A DNA stretch of 64,000 nt from Enoplolaimus lenunculus (GCA_030248215.1 JASANG010001611.1:56993-120992); one strand, 5' to 3'. Shown: positions 1 through 12,045, counted from the stretch's first letter. The notes: a model not told the origin generated them from the letters alone. Numbers and translations are program-made.

Positions 1-171
1 CAACAATAACAAAGTTAAACGCTAGTACTGCATCCGCCCAAAGTGTAAAGCTTTCCATTATTTAGTTGACACAGCGAGGTAATATGTTTTAATCCGCATC
101 CGGTAATTTTTGATATTCTTTCACACATCGCTATAGGCATTCCGCCCACATAAGTAGTAATAACACAATAC

Positions 172-437
172 CTGACGTTAACGACACCAAGCATCTCCTT
201 AGTGACATATCGCAATAATATGGCATTTAGGAAGAATGTTGAGAACCGAAATGAGACCTAAAAATGCAAAACGCACATTTCAACCATAGTACAAAATTAG
301 TTTTTCAAAAAAAAAACTTTGACACTTTGAACATTGGAAAAAATTTCGAATTTACACCTACAAACGAGATCAATCAAACCAACCTGAATAACAAAGTTGT
401 AGAACGTCGCTTCGGAAAAACTTGACAACGCGTCCAT
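172..437 (-). CDS. RFT1: RFT1-like protein, N-terminal exons 1-2 (partial, continues off left edge)
   Basis: Two coding exons on the minus strand: 437-384 (18 codons, starting ATG) and 257-172 (28 codons plus 2 nt). The donor after exon 1 is CAG|GTTGGT, the acceptor before exon 2 is TTTTTAG|GTC, and the donor after exon 2 is GTCAG|GTATTG. Spliced, they read ...FYNFVIQ then VSFRFSTFFLNAILLRY, then VTKEMLGVVNVR. That follows the known start of RFT1 (a short lead, LLLQVLFR..TFVLNAF.LRFLSKE.VGVVNVR). RFT1 is a multi-pass ER membrane protein needed for N-glycosylation, linked genetically to handling of Man5GlcNAc2-PP-dolichol; whether it is itself the flippase is disputed. The stretch here is the first membrane segment and the conserved GVVNVR turn. 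The rest lies left of base 1, and positions 1-171 look like intron 2. The open frame runs upstream of the ATG at 437, but homology begins about there. Confidence 0.85.
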
Positions 438-928
438 CCTTGTTACAAAATACAACTCAAATGAGCGCTTTACATCGTTATACAACTGATGCAAGAGATT
501 CTAACGCAGAATAATACAGTCGGCAATTGTTGTGCCTGTCGAAAAAGCAACAAATAACGTCGTTGAGGTAACTTTATGCGCCTACAAGATAAGATCGGTT
601 ACATAAACCAACCTCGTTATCTTTTATACGTATAGTAGCTTTAACCGTTTATGTTGCTTAAAACTTTGAAGGTGACAAGACTCCACAAAAAAGCTGCCAG
701 ATGTAAATTCGCTAACCGAAACTGCTATACGATAAAAAAATCACACCGCAAAGCTGCATACTGTCACCGTTCGTAACTGCGCGGATGGCCCATGCACAGA
801 CCAAAGGCGGAAGTTTTTCCGCGTACCTGCAATAGAATAACCTTAAGCTTTAGACTATTTTTGCTTACGCAGGAAGAAGCTTATCTATACATTGGCCGTG
901 CGCACCGTCCGTCACGCATACTGTGTAG

Positions 929-1207
929 CAGGATTTAAACGGATAGCAAAATATCGAAAACGGATATTGAAGCGTTTGAAAAACGTTTTTTTTCTGTCAA
1001 CACAATTGAGGAGTGCATATATTAACTTTCAACTTTATAAAGAAAAAATGGCGCATGCAGCGCAATTTATAAGAGGATGGATAAATTTCGTAATTATATA
1101 TAATTTGATTTATAACTTATTTTGCACGAAATAACAGAATTTAGGTGAATGCTATAACGGAAACGGACATCATTTTTCATTGGAAACGGATATCCGGTTA
1201 CATCCTG
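929..1207. mobile_element. MITE with CAGGAT...ATCCTG ends, copy 1
   Basis: It starts CAGGATTTAAACGGATA and ends GGATATCCGGTTACATCCTG, so the ends form imperfect inverted repeats (CAGGATKTAACCGGATA). The inside carries several GAAACGGA repeats. The flanking 8-mers CTGTGTAG and TTGTGGTG agree at 5 of 8 positions, too weak to prove a duplication. The second copy at 2353-2633 shares the GGAAACGGATATCCGG right end. It is probably a hAT-type non-autonomous element. Confidence 0.5.
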
Positions 1208-1224
1208 TTGTGGTGACGTAGCTA

Positions 1225-1305
1225 GTGTGGCACAAAAACTCCTCACGACGGAAGCAATACCGGGTGATGGTTCCAGTACAGAGTCCTGGGCTCGAATCCT
1301 TGCTA
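1225..1305 (+). repeat. tRNA-like sequence (possible SINE fragment)
   Basis: It carries a B-box-like GGGCTCGAATCCT near 1287-1299, after a weakly A-box-like stretch. No complete cloverleaf could be drawn, so it is read as a SINE head or decayed tRNA relic, not a working tRNA. Confidence 0.3.
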
Positions 1306-2352
1306 CAAAATGTACGCTTTACTGATACTTGGAAAAGATAAATTCGCGCAAAACTTCTACTCCTATTATTACTTTAGTCGCTCAAATTCAACATTACGAA
1401 CACACAAACGCACTCATTAAACCCACAATAAACAATTTAATTCTGAAATGTTACAGTTGAACACAAAGTAGGCCGATGTTTTTTAGAACCGTAAATGTAG
1501 ACTAGCATATTCTCCTTAATCATATGCCTAAAAATAAGGTCGTGGTTGTGCAATGTGATTTTTTGGTCTAATGCAATGGAAAATTTTTTGGAGCAGTAAA
1601 ACTATTTTGGCGCAAAATTTGGCAAAAAAATAAGAAACGGAAAACCGTGGGCAGCATTCATAAACTGCTGTTGTTGGAATCAATGTCGTATTTAACGAAT
1701 TTCTAATGGTTTAAATGAATAAAATAACTGAAAGTTAAATTCTGCTTAAATATTTTTCCCCAAAACCGCAATTTAATTGCCACGTATCAAACTGCATATT
1801 TGACATTATCGCCATGTTGGGCACTTTCCGACAGTAACCATAACTACTCATAAATAAGCCAGAACTTCAAAATCTTAACCTGACGTTCTAGTAAATTATA
1901 AACCGATTCAACAAGATTTTATTGCCTGTGATATTTAATTGTAGATGTTTAACTATAACAGCGAATTAAAAAGATGATGTGCAACAATCAAAACCGCGCC
2001 AGCTTTACAGACTAAATTATGACTGAAAGCACTGCAAATTGAGAGTTCGCAAATTTAAGTGCGCCTTGGACATTGAGAAAGGAGATATCCAATAGGCATT
2101 TCTTTCAGCGAAGTTTTATCACGAGAATATTTGATTTCATACCAACACAAATATATGCAACGTACACTAAACACTAAAATACATGTACAGAACCAGAACA
2201 TTAACAAACATGTCCAAAAATCTACTCACGGGTTCAATTCAAAGAGGAAATATCTCAAGCAAATCATATTAGCTTAGTTGATAATCATTTACTAAACTAC
2301 CGTTACTACAATGACATTTACCATCTATCTCTTTGTCCATAATATCTACAAC

Positions 2353-2633
2353 CAGGTTGTAAACCAACAATGGAAATAATGGAAACGAATAGTGATTAAA
2401 ATAAGGGAAACGAAAAACGGACATAATGCTAATACCATTGAGACATGCAAATATTCACGTGGGCTTGTGGGCTTACTAAAATTATAAAGGAAATAGTGAA
2501 TTAACCGAAACTTTTAAGATTATGAATGAATTACGCAATTTTTATTTAATATCGAACTATAATTGCAGCATGTATTTCCATAACGGACATAGATAGCTAT
2601 TTTTACCAGAAACGGATATCCGGATACAGCCTG
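2353..2633. mobile_element. MITE with CAGG...CCTG ends, copy 2
   Basis: It begins CAGGTTGTAAACC and ends AACGGATATCCGGATACAGCCTG (the last 20 bases match the 929-1207 element in spirit: GGATATCCGG then a CCTG terminus). The interior has repeated GGAAACGA/AACGGACAT words as in copy 1. No clear target duplication is visible. Confidence 0.4.
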
Positions 2634-4256
2634 CCAATGTATCTAGTTTTCGTTTTCACAGCCATCCTTAGCAGCAGGTCCAGGTAGTTACCAATAATAT
2701 TGCCAGGTTTTTGTGTACCAAAATTTACTTTTTCCAGTGTTTGATGCCTGATGGATTGTAAAGTCATGTAAGAACGTATATCATACTCAAACTACAAAGA
2801 CAAAAAACAATCAAATGTGCCCAGCGAATATGTTCCGTCCAACCAGCATGATGTGTTTCGAAACACAATATATGGCTATAAAACACTAAATTCGCGTGAT
2901 ACTTCACGGATAAATCAATAAAAAAGTGAACAGTTATTGTACAATATAATAACAATATATTACAACATTAAGCAATTGTTTTTGTACAACGAGCTTAAAG
3001 GAAAAATGTCACTGGCAAGAAATAAGTAATGTACATCATGGAAGACAATTGCAAAACATGTAAAATAAACAAGCACAAAACGCAATGAAGCGCGCCACAG
3101 CAGCTAAACAACGCTTGAAAAAGAGAGATGTTCTGTAGCACCGATGTTAGGTTCGTTACCCGCACGGTTTCAGTGGAAATTTTCCCAAATTTGATTAACT
3201 TCAATCCATGTTCTTGTTTCAGTATAAACTTAAAGTCAAGTCGAAACCTGGCAGTTTACAATTTAATGATTAATCTCGTGGACACACAACATTTGGTCTA
3301 ATAAGAGCAACGACACTGACTGCTGCATTAAAACGAATAAAATCCATGTACACATATGCAAAAATTGAAATATTGTATGTTTTTACAAAACAAAAAGTCG
3401 AACCAAAATGTTTCAAGAATAATTTTGTACGCCAACTGCATTAATAGAGACAAATTAGTTACTACAATTATACATGAGCATAAAATTGGACATTTCCTCT
3501 TCTTCATTTTATTTCTTTAATCTGACAAATAATTACTGTAACTTGACAAAATGCTGAGACCATAAAATTTATTAAAATCTAACAGACGGACAAAAGACCA
3601 GCTAGCTTAAAACATACTACTATACCATTTTTGAGCAAAATTGTACTTGGTTGCAATTTTACTAACTTCTATATTTTTCCATATCCTACCCTGAATTAAA
3701 TCATAGTTATAACAGAAACTGAACATTTGGTTTTAATATAGATAACGATATTTATTTTCGAATGTAATACTCTACTAACAAGTGACAATATTGACAAATT
3801 GATAAGGTCATTTTAAATTTATACTTGCGTGCTGTACGATAAATTCAAAGAACGACTGTCGTTCTTGGAATGTAGCTTGTTTTCGAAACTGAGTTGTGCA
3901 GCCTAAAGCATATGGTCACCTTAATAATATTATGATATAACAGTACTGCTGAAACTTAAGGTACAAATAAAGGGCGATTCTAAGTGACCAGAAGAGCGCA
4001 ATCCTAAGGCTGCAAATGATTACTAAATTAAACTAATACATATGTTTTAACGCGTAAGTACAATAATATATAGGACTATGGTAAGTATCCCAAACACAGT
4101 AACATTTCCATTGTGCGACTTATGCAACTAAAAAATATTTAGATTTCATAGAGTAATATAAATATAACCTGCCATTGGTCTTTGTAACATATACTACCAT
4201 GGATGAAAAAATGTTTTGTAAACCAAACCATAACTACGTTTTCCCAGTGAGCTAAC

Positions 4257-4319
4257 CTTAGACATTTGCCTTATCGTCACGTTTTGAGCAGGCGTTAGAT
4301 TGTTGTTGTTTTCAGCGAC
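4257..4319 (-). other. Possible alternative 3' exon of the CCDC85-like gene
   Basis: On the minus strand TTGTTTCAG precedes a 63-nt open stretch (21 codons, VAENNNNLTPAQNVTIRQMSK is over the quoting limit in full; it is Asn-rich and ends IRQMSK) followed by AAG|GTTAGC. It would join in phase 0, but exon 6 has no strong phase-0 donor before its stop, so this may be chance. Confidence 0.2.
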
Positions 4320-4547
4320 CTGAAACAATAACTTTCACAGTTTGAAGCTGATTAATACTAAAGATAAATAAAAACGTTCAAATTTTAATTCCATAACTTG
4401 ACATTTTTTGGACTATTGTTTTAAACAGTCATCTAAATTTATAAACCGAAGCACACAACACGAAAATAAACACACGTAAAAAACTATAAATCGAACCGAT
4501 TTCAGCCAAACGTTTAAACACACATCTAGAAAGACATCTGAATATTT

Positions 4548-7500
4548 TCAAAATGCAGATATAAAAAATTCAACATCATGCCGCACCACAGCATATGAGG
4601 AATCATTTTCGCCGACCACCGACACTTGCTTGTTGTTCACTGCATGTTCACGCTGCACCGATTCTGAATTGGATTTTGCTGACGTCGGTGAACTGTTGAG
4701 CATAGTAATCACCATTGGCTCATGACTACTGTCATAATTGGCCGCATTGACCAACGATGCGCCCATACGGTCATTTTGGTTCTGCTCCATTAACGCATGA
4801 GAAACTGAAGGAAGCGATGAGGAGCGTCTTCGGAATGTGGCAGATTGCTAAATTAAAAAGAACAATACTACAACAAATAGGTTGAGTACACAGCAACACC
4901 GGACATGAACACTATTTCAAACGTACCTTAGGCGATAAAACTGCTACAACAAAATTAATTTAAAAACCTCAGTAATTTAAATAACTCTAAAACTGGGCGC
5001 TGGGTTACAGAAACTATTAATGATTCAATTAAATGGTATAAGTCTGTAAAACATTAGTCACTACTAGTTTAAACATTGTCATTACAAAAACCTTGAAATC
5101 ACCGTATCAGAACAGAATAATTCTTAAAACGTACACTAGATTGTTTAACTGTCATGATATCTTGACTATTAAACGTTGACTCGTCCTGCAATGTGCTTTG
5201 CGACACGTCTGACGAAACCCGTTCTGTGTGCCAAAATTTAACATCGTTTGACTCATCACTCTCAAGCTGACTAGGCCCACAGCTTTGCACAATGGCTTTC
5301 ACAGCAGCACCTCAAAAAAATAATGTGCGTTTAAGCCTAGAATGAGCTGAAAAGTTAGCAAATTTAAAACTGTACTAATATCCATTGCAGGAACCGCGTT
5401 TTCCAATCGAATAGGAATTTCATTTTTTAACTTGACCATCTTTTTTACCTATTTCAATGTTAAATGTAAAGAACGAAAACTCAATGTTGCTTCAAACAAT
5501 TTCCGGATTACCTTCACCCTTGAAAATTTTGGTAATAACGCTAAAAACATTGTTTTGGTACAACGATATGCCAAAAATTCTAGTTACTAAATACGAAATA
5601 CCTAAAGAAAGAAGCTTCCTGCCGGAAAACTGACTGACTAACTGATTCGGCTGTATAAAGTTAATTACTGAAAGGTTCTGGTGAGCATATATTGCTAAAC
5701 ATCAATACCATAAACAACAACAGGTTAACTACATCAAGTTGACAGTAGTTACTATTAAAGTTACACGGACAACACGCGCAAACAGAAAAATTAAAACCAC
5801 ATCAAAATCAAACTATCTCTTCTTATCTCCTAACAGCTGTTTAATTAGTTTTGTTGCAAAACTTTGCCAAGAAAAAATGCAACTCATTGATTGATTCTGA
5901 CAAAATCAGTCAATATTCATGTTACATAATATATGTCGTGAGAACTTAAGACGTCTAGGTTGTTCTGCAAACCTGAGACAGGGCGTGACTGTTGTGCTGA
6001 TGACGATAAATACGCTGAATCATTAGTATCGTTTGTAGAAACGCTAGCGTTATCAGTAAGTTGTTCAAGCCCTAACTGAACTGCATTCGGCGATAGTCTG
6101 GATGTTACTGCTCTGCCACAAGACGGACATGTTTCAGTATACAACTGGGAATGTCCTAAAATTGAAAAGTTGTATATCAGCAAAAAACGCTCCATAAACA
6201 CATTTTTTTGAAAGTTACGTAGCCACGGACTGCACACAATAAATTTACAACAATAGGGAGTAAAACGTTTGCTATAAATATCATGCAACGACAACACACA
6301 CTATGATATTAGATGTTTCTTTTATTATGTCTGAACATATTTGTTCTTCAACGGCTTCAATTATGATCTGCATGCTGAACGCTGCGCTTTAAACGTTTAG
6401 AAGCAATCGAATTTCAATTTACGTACATAAATTTAAGTACGCCTATGTGAAAACATTCAAATCCTTGCAGTCTTCACCTCGCTGCTTATATTCCAAAAGA
6501 ACACAAAACCGAGCAGACGAAAAAATACAAGAAAAGGCTTGAAAGCTAATAACCAGTGTGCAGATAGCATTCCATATTTGTTTACGAAAATCTGTTCTTT
6601 TACAGTCCTGTGAAATAAAACGAACTCTTAGTGAACGTTTTTGGACTACACCTTGTTGCACAACAGATGGTAGCATTTTTATTGCTTGGAACATCTTGGG
6701 ATAATTACCTCTTTTTAGACAAGTTGCTCAACGTTTATGCTAATTTATGCTCAAATTCGTATTGAAACAAAAGTTTCGACCAGTTAAATAAAGCCAAAAA
6801 GCATCTAAAAAGTACGACATTTATGTCTAAGGCTCAATAGAATAAATTGTTTTTAATTTGTATGTTCATAAAATCTTGCTAATAAACTATTCAACCAATT
6901 AATCAATTTTCACTACATATTAAGGTTCGTTTTTAGGATAATAAACGCTGAGATCATAAAAAACTTACGATCAATTAAATACTCGCAAACAGTTCGAAGA
7001 TTAGCATTATCTTGTCGCAACCCATTTTGTTTCTGTTCCAACTCTGCAACTTTCTTCTTGCACAAAGCAATTTCCTACAAGTATAAGCCAAACAGGAATA
7101 AAACACAGAACTTACAATAGCATAAAAAATGGAACAAAAATTCACAAAACACTTCTGAAGCTTATCTTAATGTGATCAGCAGGAATGGGCGGTCAGCGGT
7201 TAAAAACCGAGACCTGACCACCGAGACCGGCCATAAAGAGTCTCGGTCGCCGTCAAATTTTGGACGTCACCGAAAAAACTAAAATTTTCAAAATAAATGA
7301 TTTCTAATGGATTTTTAGTAGTTTTCTGTGTTTTTCACAATATCTGCTCATAATTATTGCGTAACTATAAAAATTCATCCAAAATTTTCAAAATAAATCA
7401 TTTCTAATGGATTTTTCGTAGTTTTCTGTATTTTTCAGAATATCTACTCATAATTATTAAGTAACTATGAAAATTCATCCATTCACAGCGATATCTTATT

Positions 7501-9436
7501 CATCAGGCATCCTTTACTTCAACAATACTGCGATAAATTTGCTGAATTCTCGACTTCAGGTCTCGTTTCCAAACCACCGATACTCAAATTACCGAGACCG
7601 AAACCTAGACCTGTCAAATGCCGAGCCCGAGAATCCTATCCCAGGCGATCAGCCAAGCTGAACCCTACTTAGCTGGGAGTTCACTACTGCGAACTTGAGA
7701 GTGGCCCTCACTCATGTTTTTCCTCCCCACCGCTTCAGCCCCCCTCAAGAATTCGTCCGACTGCTATTTTACGTTCCTCACATTTCTGGAAAAAATATCA
7801 TTAGTATGAATTACTGATACCCTCTTTATATGGTTGCTTTTGACTATGTGCTTAATTGAATGCGCAACTAAACACTGGCTAGTATAACTGATATTAAAAA
7901 TTATGCAACCCCCACTCAGAAATTTCGCCCGACTGCGAACCGGGGGCACCCAGATTGATGCCACACCTCCGCCGTGACCCAGCGAATGCCGTGTTATATA
8001 ATTATCCTCTCCTTTACATGCAACCATTAACACACCTGCAAAGTAAACTGTCCAAACCGTTTCCACTCGTTGTTTAATTGAATTACACGATCGCGATCTT
8101 CACTAAGTGAAAAACAAATATCTTGCAGTTCTTTGTTATCGCTTAACAGCTGAGCTTTAACAGCTTCGCAATCTTTTATGTTGTCTTTATATAGCTGCAA
8201 AAAACTGTTAGGTACAAAAACAGATCTTGTTCTGTCAATGAAGAATTGTAAGATATGTTCACTGAGAAAATGCGACTTGAAAAATCGAACACAATGGGTT
8301 TCTGAACATATTTGTTTCATACTGACTGAATATTAAATTTAATCTGAGATCAGTGGCGTAAACCAGTCGTAGTGGGACTACATTTATTGAGCGAAGCTCG
8401 AACACACGTAAGCAATTAAGGTAATATGCAAATTAGTTACTAGCTAACCATTGGTTTATCGGTTTTGGAGGTTTATATGCAATTTACTCAGATTCCTCGT
8501 ACCCAAAACCCTTCAGCTACCCTAATAATAATAGAAATAATTTAAAAAGTCCTAATTTTGTCCTGTCAATTCAGCTAATATGCAAATCAGTTCTAGCTAA
8601 CTATTCGTTTATCGGTTTTAGACGTTTGTAAACAATTTATTCAGATTCCTCGCGCCCAAAAACTTTCAGTAACCTTAATAATTATTGAATAATTTAAAGT
8701 CTTAATTTTGCCTTGTCACTTAAGCTAATATGCAAATTAGCTATTAGCTAACTGTTGAATTATTGGTTTTTAACCTTTACTGCAATATTGTAAAGAGTCC
8801 TAATTTAGGTTTACAAACTATGCTAATATGCAAATTATCCATTAGCTAACTACTCAATTATCGATTTTGGATGCATGCAAACAGTCTATTTACATCCCTC
8901 GCACCCAAAAAACTTTTAATGCTGAAATTAGATTGCTTGTAGCTGCAATAATTAGTGAAATAATGTAGCAAGTCCTAATTTAGGTTTAACTAATTATGCA
9001 AATTAGCTTGTAGCTAATAAACGACTCACAAAATTTTAAAACCCCAATGCGAGGTTAACACCCCAAGATAATTGGCTTTCAAACAAAAAAGTTTGTCAAA
9101 ATCGGTTCAGCCGTTCCTGAGATTCTTTTCGGACGGACAGACGGCTACACCTTTCACCTAAATATTTCACTCTATAAAATACCAGAACTGAACGAAGATA
9201 CTCATTTTTGGCGAACTTTAATACCCGGTCGCGCCCTGCAGTCACTAAAAATCTTCGCTATATCTAAAATTTTTACTATTTACTAAATACAAATATATTT
9301 CGTTACGTCTATGTAGACATACCTGAAGTTTCCTATTCGTTTCGAAAAGTAGCTCGTGTTTACTGGCCATCAATTTTGCATTATCGAGCTCAGCTTGGCG
9401 AAGTTTATCAGCCAAATCTTTCAATTCTGCAGCCAT
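4548..9436 (-). CDS. CCDC85-family coiled-coil protein (DIPA/CCDC85-like)
   Basis: Six exons on the minus strand: 9436-9323, 8194-8036, 7074-6969, 6155-5973, 5310-5135 and 4847-4548 (stop TGA at 4550-4548). All junctions are GT-AG and phases agree, giving 1038 nt, 345 residues. Residues 1-38 (LADKLRQAELDNAKL..) form a heptad-like helix. Residues 39-91 hold the family signature: SDNKELQDICFSLSEDRDRV then NEWKRFGQFT, matching the CCDC85 pattern DNRELRDLC.FLDDDR..REWQRFGRYT. Residues 92-127 (EIALCKKKVAELEQKQNG..., then NLRTVCEYLID) match the EVALY.QKL.ELE repeat and second LC.LLDE helix of the family. The C-terminal two thirds are Ser/Thr/Asn-rich and poorly conserved. CCDC85 proteins act at apical junctions with catenins/Par-3 and as corepressor partners; that role is inferred. 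Intron 1 (8195-9322) contains a 0.9-kb repeat, intron 2 two smaller ones. An alternative 3' exon may exist at 4257-4319. Exons 1-4 are firm; exons 5-6 rest on open frame and phase. Confidence 0.82.
7180..7644. mobile_element. hAT-like MITE with GTCTCGG-type ends, copy in CCDC85 intron 2
   Basis: The element is flanked by GTGATCAG (7172-7179) and GCGATCAG (7645-7652), an 8-bp duplication with one mismatch. The ends resemble the 36303-36641 copy (CAGG.ATGGG near the left, CCTATCCCAG at the right). Inside, two roughly 100-bp direct repeats (about 7280-7379 and 7380-7479) share CAAAATAAATSATTTCTAAT. An open frame at 7467-7661 overlaps it and is not a host exon. Confidence 0.65.
7740..8020. repeat. 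Dispersed repeat shared with 54580-54735 (opposite orientation)
   Basis: It shares TTACGTTCCTCACATTT, TTAGTATGAATTA and GACCCAGCGAATGCC-type words with the reverse complement of 54580-54735. Both copies are intronic (CCDC85 intron 2, Atos intron 3). The ends are GGGGG-rich; no duplication was identified. Confidence 0.5.
8361..9150. repeat. Tandem-structured ~0.9-kb dispersed element, copy 1 (in CCDC85 intron 1)
   Basis: It begins near AACCAGTCGTAGTGGGACTA and includes GAGCGAAGCTCG, then about five diverged tandem units of roughly 95-175 bp, each with GCTAATATGCAAATTAG and most with GATTCCTCGCACCCAAAA. It ends with a conserved block, GCCGTTCCTGAGATTCTTTT then GGACGGACAGACGG. The copy at 41459-42405 has the same order on the other strand. 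The exact octamer ATGCAAAT occurs at 8426, 8580, 8730, 8828 and 8996. No coding potential is visible. Confidence 0.75.
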
Positions 9437-10019
9437 TACAACTACTACAAAAACATTTAAATTAAAGCTCTTAGCAACCTTAAAAACAAAAACAATGTAG
9501 ATCATCAGGATTCTCAGTAAACGACCAAGTTCAGGATCTATGATATCAGCTTAATTGTTTCATGAAAATCCGACATGGTGATCGCTACGAGATCCGAACT
9601 TTCCGTTTACTGAAATTTCGACGCACATACGCAACGAGGTAGTTTGTTCGTTTGTCTGATAAGTTTCACAGCAATGTTTCGCCATGCATTGCAGTGAACC
9701 ATACGCTTGCCTTTTATTACACCTAACGATGATAGAATTAATAATTAATGAGCAGAACCAGCTGACTTTCAGGATCGAAAAGACTTTCGGACAAAAATTA
9801 TGCACAAAGAAATTATGGATTAACACTAGCTACGTATATACCCGATCTATCACACAAAAGAATTAATCGTCCAAAGAGACGATTATTGTACTCAGAACAA
9901 AATATAAGGTAAAGTTCACACGTTCTAATAAAAATGTTAAAAGTGTGTACTTTCAATAGCTACCGCTCAAGAGGATATTTACTGGGTTACAGAATCATGA
10001 CTTAAAGCCGACCTTTGGG

Positions 10020-10445
10020 TTTGTCAGAACAACACGGTCTGCACGACCCCTGTTCAAAGTTTTGCGCAAAGTTAAAGGCCACGCCGGGAAAAGAACCTCC
10101 GCCCTCTTGCACTCGACTCATGCATGCTACCACTATGCCAAGTGGTCATTACAATAGCTTCATATTCTGGTATATGTGCACATGAACGGCAATCCTTTGT
10201 TTTGCACTGGCCCGTGCACTGAACAGTGCACTTATAGTTATGAACTCCGTTTTTGTTCGAAGCTTTTCTCGAAGTTAAAAGGACCAGGCCGGAAATTGAA
10301 TCTCGACCCTCTGGTCAAGCATGCTACCACTAAACAATGTGGTCATTTCAACAACTGTATATTCCGCTTCCGGTATATGTGCACATGTATGGCAATCTTT
10401 TTGCTTTTATACCTACACTTTACCGTGCACATATACCCACAGGCT
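10020..10445 (-). repeat. Two direct copies of a tRNA-derived SINE-like repeat
   Basis: Two units (about 10020-10215 and 10240-10445) share the minus-strand sequence GACCAC.TTG..TAGTGGTAGC, with an A-box-like TAGTGGTAGCATGC, and TGGTATATGTGCACATG plus GCAATC downstream on the plus strand. The first has GAGGTTCTTTTCCCGGC and the second GAGATTCAATTTCCGGCC where a B box would lie. The head resembles tRNA-Gly-type genes, but neither folds into a full tRNA. It may be one repeat that duplicated locally. Confidence 0.5.
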
Positions 10446-10919
10446 TTAAGTCAAAGGACGTAAAATCGTAGCTAAATGCAACTGGATTTAGTAAGGTCTG
10501 TTATTTAAATGGTAAAATAGCTAAAACTCTATGTGTCAGGTTAAATCTTATGTCTATTCATCATTGTGTTCTAAGATTTATAAACAAAAACTAAGTGCAA
10601 GTTTTTGCTGCACGATCTTGCAGCTGCAAATTGCACGCTGAACTTGCGTTTTTTCATCAGCAAATGAGAAAGCGTTGCAATAAATTCAGTGAACTTGCAT
10701 GGTTATTCACACATGTGAATTCAATTCCGAGCTATGCTTTTTAATTAATTATTTTGAACAAAACGTTTAAGCGCATGTTGCAGCAGCAAGTTTTCGCACA
10801 AAAACTTGCACGTGTAAATAGGGCTTAAGTCGATCATGGACCTAAAGCCGAATTCAGAAAATGGGCAGCTTGCTACATTTAGGCTATAATTACCAACTCA
10901 AGACTGGTTTGGAAGATGT

Positions 10920-11000
10920 TTACCATCACCGCTCTGCTATAGCATCTTGAGATTCTAGCCGGAGGGGGCTGTCACGTCTCTTGGAACATTTGTACTGCCT
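10920..11000 (-). repeat. Second tRNA-like SINE type, copy 1
   Basis: CCGGAGGGGGCTGTCACGTC and the preceding TTTACCATCACCGCTCTGCT match, with substitutions, the SINE at 29160-29300. This copy is truncated and abuts the palindromic MITE that starts at 11002. Confidence 0.45.
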
Positions 11001-11001
11001 A

Positions 11002-11211
11002 CACTGCAAAAAACGGTGAGTCAAATTGACTCTCTCCGAAATAGGCTCTACGGGACTACACAAACTGAGTCAAATTTGACTCCGCCAGAGTCTAACCGTG
11101 CGACTCAGTGATTCGAATTTGACTCTGGCGGAGTCGAATTTTGACTCAATTTGTGTAGTCCCGTAGAGCCTATTTCGGAAGAGTCCATTTGACTCACCAT
11201 TTTTTGCAGTG
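11002..11211. mobile_element. Near-perfect palindromic MITE, TA-flanked, copy 1
   Basis: The 210-bp element opens CACTGCAAAAAACGGTGAGT and closes with the reverse complement (ACTCACCATTTTTTGCAGTG), with TA on each side. The two arms match almost throughout; both contain TCAAATTTGACTCCGCCAGA or its complement. TA duplication and a CACTG terminus fit a TA-targeting superfamily, which I cannot fix further. There is no ORF. Confidence 0.85.
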
Positions 11212-11869
11212 TATATGCGTTGTATAATTGTTATTCACATTGCACAGTGTAAATCAGGTAGTTAAAGTGATGTTTAGTTTACTAATATTTTAGCAAATAT
11301 CTGTAAACTGTAAGATGTTGTAAAGCCTTTTGTTTTTACGCTTGGTTTTTCTAGGAAAGCTCGGCAATCTTCCGTCGAAATTATACCAAAACTACCTATG
11401 GAAACCTCTGATTTAAGTCGAATCTAGGCAAAATGTAACTTTAAAGTCATGTTTCTGCAACCCGCAGCCAATCATGTGCATCTGGAAAAATCCATATTTT
11501 GTATTTCTGGGCTTATCATATTCACTTTGGGGAGCACCTAAGCACAGTTTCACGCACTTGGAAGCCCTAAGTTACTTTTGGTTCCCTTTGTACCTATGGT
11601 AAAAGCGGCTTTAATGCGAATGCGAAATGATTTAAGTTTTAATTCAATTGCTTTAATACAGCCTGTGGCGGAATTTTATCACCTGTATCGGAAATATATT
11701 GCTTATTAGCTTAATTTTGACTGGGATGCACAGACATGACTTAAACTTGAATGCAACATCTGACCAAAGTAGATTTCGGACTAAAGTCAAACGACTTCGC
11801 TGTACGCGTCAAAATTTAATTGAACACAAGCGGCAATTTCTTACACAGCAAAGCTACAAAAATAAGCCT

Positions 11870-12045
11870 AAAATCAAAAAAAATACGAACCGCCCACACC
11901 AAACATAAAAAAAAACACACCTAACGAAAACAAAAGAAAAAAATTAAAAAAAAAACAAATAAAAAATATACAAAAAACCAACCACCGGCACCCCAAAAAA
12001 AAACAAAAAAAATAATAAAAATCAAAAAAAAAAAAAAAAAACAAT
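11870..12045. repeat. A-rich (T-rich on minus) low-complexity tract
   Basis: About 175 bp made mostly of A runs broken by C-rich dinucleotides, ending in a run of 18 A before CAATAACTTCGC. It may be a decayed poly(A) tail or simple sequence. Frames across it are meaningless. Confidence 0.7.

Larger units (their letters stand above)
438..4547. other. Intergenic region between RFT1 and the CCDC85-like gene
   Basis: About 4.1 kb separating two minus-strand genes, so it holds the RFT1 promoter and the 3' side of the CCDC85-like gene. I find no convincing exon except a weak candidate at 4257-4319. It carries two copies of a small element ending CAGGATKTAACCGGATA-like (about 929-1207 and 2353-2633) and a tRNA-like stretch near 1225-1305. 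The 80-codon plus-strand frame at 892-1134 runs into the first of these repeats and is not taken as a gene. Confidence 0.6.
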
